Under the pieces are notes generated by a model. It had not been told where the DNA came from. It did not search any database and worked only from the letters and a program-made list of their open reading frames with translations. A stretch of DNA of 5,734 bases from positions 1-5,734 of the forward strand of contig JBJXGB010000083.1 in assembly GCA_046152935.1 (NCBI GenBank). The letters run 5' to 3'. The DNA comes from CAZMFZ01 sp046152935. Lineage in GTDB: Bacteria > Bacteroidota > Bacteroidia > Cytophagales > UBA9547. Below, piece after piece: positions 5,021 through 5,734 of the stretch (position 1 is its first letter; every line of letters starts with the position of its first letter). A program made the position numbers and the translations under genes.

Positions 5021-5734
5021 CTACAAGACACCTTTAGTACTTGGAATATTGTTATCTCCCGTTTTTTTCACCGCCATTTTGATAGATTTGGCTACCGCTT
5101 TGAAAATGGCCTCAATTTTATGATGTTCATTTTCGCCTTCTGCTTTGATATTTAAGTTGCACTTTGCAGCATCTGAAAACGATTTCCAAAAGTGAAAAAA
5201 CATTTCCGTAGGCATTTCACCTACTTTTTCTCTTTTAAATTGGGCTTCCCAAACTATCCAAGGTCTACCTGAAAAATCGATAGCGGCTTGTGCCAAACAA
5301 TCATCCATAGGCAAAAGCCAACCATAGCGTTCTATTCCTTTTTTGTCTCCCAAAGCCTTCAAATAGGCTTCTCCAATGGATAAGGCAGTATCTTCAATGG
5401 TGTGATGCTCATCAATCTGCAAATCACCTTTTACCTCTACCTCCAAATCCGCTCCCGAATGTTTGCCCAATTGATCTAGCATGTGGTCGAAAAAAGCTAT
5501 TCCAGTATCAATTTTGGTTTTGCCTTTTCCATCTAAATTCAATTTGATGGAGATTTCTGTTTCATTGGTTTTTCTGTGGATTTCAGCTATTCGATCTGGA
5601 GCTTTGAGGTATTGAAATATTTCTTCCCAACTTTCGGTTTGCAAATTTGCTAAAGTACCAGCTAAAGAATTATTGAGTAATATTGATTTTGAACCCAAAT
5701 TTTCAGCCAGCTTTACATCTGTCATTCTATCGCC
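5021..5734 (-). CDS. hisB: Bifunctional histidinol-phosphatase / imidazoleglycerol-phosphate dehydratase, 5' end outside the window
   Basis: The visible 237 residues contain a complete imidazoleglycerol-phosphate dehydratase domain, from about 45 residues in to the C terminus PSTKGVL. Metal-binding and catalytic motifs include FFDHMLDQLGKHSG, DEHHTIEDTA and EHHKIEA, plus the conserved GIERYG and PMDD. Upstream of it the sequence GDR-MTDVKLAENLGSKSI matches the last HAD-phosphatase motif of bifunctional HisB; E. coli HisB has GDRATD-xx-LAEN at the equivalent place. The codons for GDR (5726-5734) are in frame before the first Met and the frame is open to the window edge. ATG 5723 is therefore an internal Met, not the start. 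About 140 N-terminal residues with the phosphatase active site should lie beyond the edge. The enzyme would catalyse the dehydration of imidazole glycerol phosphate and the later dephosphorylation of histidinol phosphate. hisH follows after 57 bp. Confidence 0.95.
   Translation of the reverse strand, partial: GDRMTDVKLAENLGSKSILLNNSLAGTLANLQTESWEEIFQYLKAPDRIAEIHRKTNETEISIKLNLDGKGKTKIDTGIAFFDHMLDQLGKHSGADLEVEVKGDLQIDEHHTIEDTALSIGEAYLKALGDKKGIERYGWLLPMDDCLAQAAIDFSGRPWIVWEAQFKREKVGEMPTEMFFHFWKSFSDAAKCNLNIKAEGENEHHKIEAIFKAVAKSIKMAVKKTGDNNIPSTKGVL

Noticed and set aside
1..5734. Search for a defence system, mobile element, CRISPR array or secondary-metabolite cluster
   Set aside because: No transposase, integrase, repeat array, nuclease or toxin-like gene is seen; all larger frames are accounted for by envelope, lipoate and histidine genes plus two unassigned proteins.

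Overview
The window looks like chromosomal DNA of a Bacteroidota bacterium, probably a Cytophagales-type relative (inference). The evidence is a Bacteroidota-type LptE lipoprotein directly downstream of a sigma-54 activator, several copies of the Bacteroidota -7 promoter element TAnnTTTG, A-rich leaders without Shine-Dalgarno sequences, and a two-domain HisB whose sequence fits this phylum. It is gene-dense. I see no mobile element, CRISPR array, tRNA or rRNA.

Layout: (1) Positions 6-1866, minus strand: a sigma-54 enhancer-binding protein with no sensory N-terminal domain, followed 40 bp later by lptE. They form a likely two-gene unit for outer-membrane LPS transport and its control. (2) Positions 1867-2074: a 208-bp divergent intergenic region with a clean inverted repeat and a candidate promoter on each strand. 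(3) Positions 2075-3807, plus strand: a secreted, probably outer-membrane beta-barrel protein of unknown role, then lipA (lipoyl synthase), which has its own promoter motif. (4) Positions 3924-4370, plus strand: a small STAS/SpoIIAA-like protein with a well-formed Bacteroidota promoter whose -33 element overlaps the lipA stop codon. (5) Positions 4367-5734, minus strand: hisH and the 3' part of a bifunctional hisB, the end of a histidine operon that enters from the right edge. The small STAS-like gene and hisH converge and share a TTAA at their stop codons.

Functionally these are mostly housekeeping genes: envelope assembly, lipoate biosynthesis and histidine biosynthesis. HisB would supply two late steps of histidine synthesis. 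HisH would supply ammonia to HisF, which is not in the window. The most unusual feature is start-codon use: four of the six genes whose 5' end is visible have no usable ATG and appear to begin with TTG or GTG. One of these, the outer-membrane protein gene, has a promoter motif so close to its GTG that its mRNA may be leaderless. I do not see a convincing undescribed multi-gene system. The best leads are the regulator-lptE pair with two operator-like palindromes and the uncharacterised STAS-like protein.
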